NCBI GenBank assembly: GCA_003158835.1
Contig: PMLI01000327.1
Coordinates: 1 to 13,668, forward strand
Reading direction: 5' to 3'
DNA length: 13,668 bases
Source of the DNA: Acidimicrobiaceae bacterium
GTDB taxonomy: Bacteria; Actinomycetota; Acidimicrobiia; Acidimicrobiales; Palsa-688
The notes below the pieces were generated by a model. The model was given only the letters and a program-made list of their open reading frames with translations. It made no database searches and was not told the origin of the DNA. Positions 12,919 through 13,668 of this stretch are shown in pieces (positions within the stretch are counted from its first letter, which is position 1; each line of letters opens with the position of its first letter). The translations under genes were made by a program, and so were the position numbers.

Positions 12919-13218
12919 CCCAGTAAGGCCAGGTCCCGGTGACTGACGATCAGGCCGATGTCGTGGCTTATCGGCTCCCCGGTGCGCACCCACGAGCCCC
13001 AGCCGCCGATGAGGACTGCGCCAGGCACGGCGGCCAGTACCTCGTCGAGGACGGAGCGCGAGAACTCCGTCTGCTCAGACGAGTAGGACGGGTTCGTCAC
13101 TGGTGGCCACGCGTCGCAGCTCGAGCTCGTCGACGAAGCGAGCGGCCTGCCAGCCCGGCCGCGAGAACAGGTCGGCGTTTGCCTGCGAGAACGGGGTGAC
13201 CCGCCCGTAGCGGACCAG
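12919..13218. repeat. Right copy of the ~300-bp imperfect direct repeat
   Basis: This is the ungapped counterpart of 943-1242 in the same orientation. Similarity ends abruptly after the shared GTAGCGGACCAG on the right and before the shared AAGGCCAGGTCC on the left. It brackets, with the left copy, about 12 kb containing the ATPase-PglZ operon. Confidence 0.9.
12919..13218 (-). pseudogene. Truncated AbiEi/AbiEii-like pair (junction fragment)
   Basis: The minus strand keeps the last 47 codons of an AbiEi-like gene (13218-13075, LVRYGRVTPFSQANADLF onward, ending in TGA) and the first 60 codons of an AbiEii-like gene (13100 to about 12921, from MTNPSYSSEQ to RDLALLG). Both genes are cut: AbiEi lacks its HTH and promoter, and AbiEii lacks everything after motif I and reads into unrelated sequence. 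Many differences from the intact copy keep the reading frame or are synonymous, which suggests an old paralogue that diverged before being truncated rather than a fresh duplication. Motif I here is DIGLIV, again without the second Asp. Confidence 0.85.
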
Positions 13219-13250
13219 CCGCAGGCCCGGGGCCTTGGAGTTTGCGGCCC

Positions 13251-13668
13251 TCAGACGCCGAGCTCTCTGCCCAGGACCTGCGAAACGAAACCTCCAGGTC
13301 CCTCGTTACCGACGAGCTGTTTGACGCGCTCCAAGGTTTGTGCGGCGTTACCAGCGTTAGCGGCCGCTTTCATGGTGTGCGTGTACGCCGCCCAGACGTC
13401 GGCGCTCGTGACCTCGTAGCCGTAGCCGGCAACCAGCCACTGTAGCGAGAGGAGCCCGGCACCCAGAGCAAAGGCTGGTCGCTTCTCTGCGAAGTCCCGT
13501 GCTGCGCGGGCCAGCGTATTGGGGTCGCAGGGGGAGCGGCTGGCTAGGTCGAGGGCCTCTTCGAAGAGGCCTGCCTCCTTGGCCGCGGCGAACCACTTGG
13601 CCTCGTCTCCAGCAGTGGTGCCGGCGAGGTCCGCCAAAAGCTGGCGGACATCTTTGTGAGGATATTTC
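13251..13668 (-). CDS. Unrecognised protein, C-terminal part (continues beyond the window)
   Basis: The minus-strand frame is open to the right edge, so at least 138 residues are visible and the true start is probably outside. A TTG at 13637 exists, but the frame continues upstream as KYPHKDVRQLLADLAG without a break. The protein is helical, with KWFAAAKEAGLFEEALDLAS, then SPCDPNTLARAARDFAEKRP, then LLSLQWLVAGYGYEVTSADV, ending FVSQVLGRELGV. The pattern resembles superhelical repeats, but I cannot name a family. It starts the sequence beyond the right AbiE scar and may belong to the flanking chromosome. Confidence 0.7.
   Translation of the reverse strand, partial: KYPHKDVRQLLADLAGTTAGDEAKWFAAAKEAGLFEEALDLASRSPCDPNTLARAARDFAEKRPAFALGAGLLSLQWLVAGYGYEVTSADVWAAYTHTMKAAANAGNAAQTLERVKQLVGNEGPGGFVSQVLGRELGV

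Noticed and set aside
1..13668. CRISPR array, complete tRNA or rRNA gene, transposase or integrase gene
   Set aside because: No regularly spaced repeats, no complete cloverleaf, no rRNA-like stretch and no recombinase motifs were seen on either strand.

Overview
The window is high-GC bacterial DNA with actinobacterial character: strong G/C bias at third codon positions, GTG starts, and three genes whose start codon lies 6 to 8 nt after a -10 box, as expected for leaderless mRNAs. I infer Actinomycetota; the lineage cannot be fixed from sequence alone. The region looks like an accessory or defence island: toxin-antitoxin-like genes, gene remnants, a tRNA remnant and duplicated flanks surround a very large BREX-like gene.

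Layout. At 1-137 (minus) is the start of a Phd-like antitoxin gene running off the left edge. At 311-364 lies the 3' half of a tRNA-Leu(GAG), an att-like scar. At 411-1719 (minus) is an overlapping AbiEi/AbiEii-like pair with overlapping inverted repeats just upstream. The stretch 1780-2410 has no confident intact gene; it holds an att-like sequence, a frameshifted XRE/HigA-type antitoxin remnant and one short unassigned ORF. At 2412-3736 (minus) is a stress-type operon: ArsR regulator, SRPBCC/AHSA1 protein and PhnB-like VOC protein, with a clear promoter and a palindromic operator over the start codon.

The core is 4011-10343 (plus): a TPR protein gene followed 12 nt later by a 1754-residue gene. 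That protein joins an N-terminal BrxC/PglY/DUF6079-type P-loop ATPase to a C-terminal PglZ alkaline-phosphatase-fold domain. In known BREX/Pgl systems these two functions sit on separate proteins and act with a methyltransferase (PglX). No PglX, helicase, BrxL or BrxA/B homologue is visible in the window, so this is a candidate minimal BREX-like defence system: TPR plus ATPase-PglZ fusion.

Downstream, 10586-11369 (plus) holds two small cysteine-rich proteins of unknown function. They are followed tail-to-tail by a PAS-GGDEF diguanylate cyclase (11371-12288, minus), then a small hypothetical gene with a leaderless promoter (12522-12863, plus) and a hairpin terminator. At 12919-13218 is a truncated second copy of the AbiEi/AbiEii junction, in the same orientation as the left copy and about 89% identical without gaps over 292 bp, so about 12 kb including the whole core is bracketed by direct repeats. 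The window ends in the 3' part of an unrecognised gene (13251-13668, minus). The 242-nt gap 10344-10585 between the fusion gene and the first small gene holds nothing I can assign.
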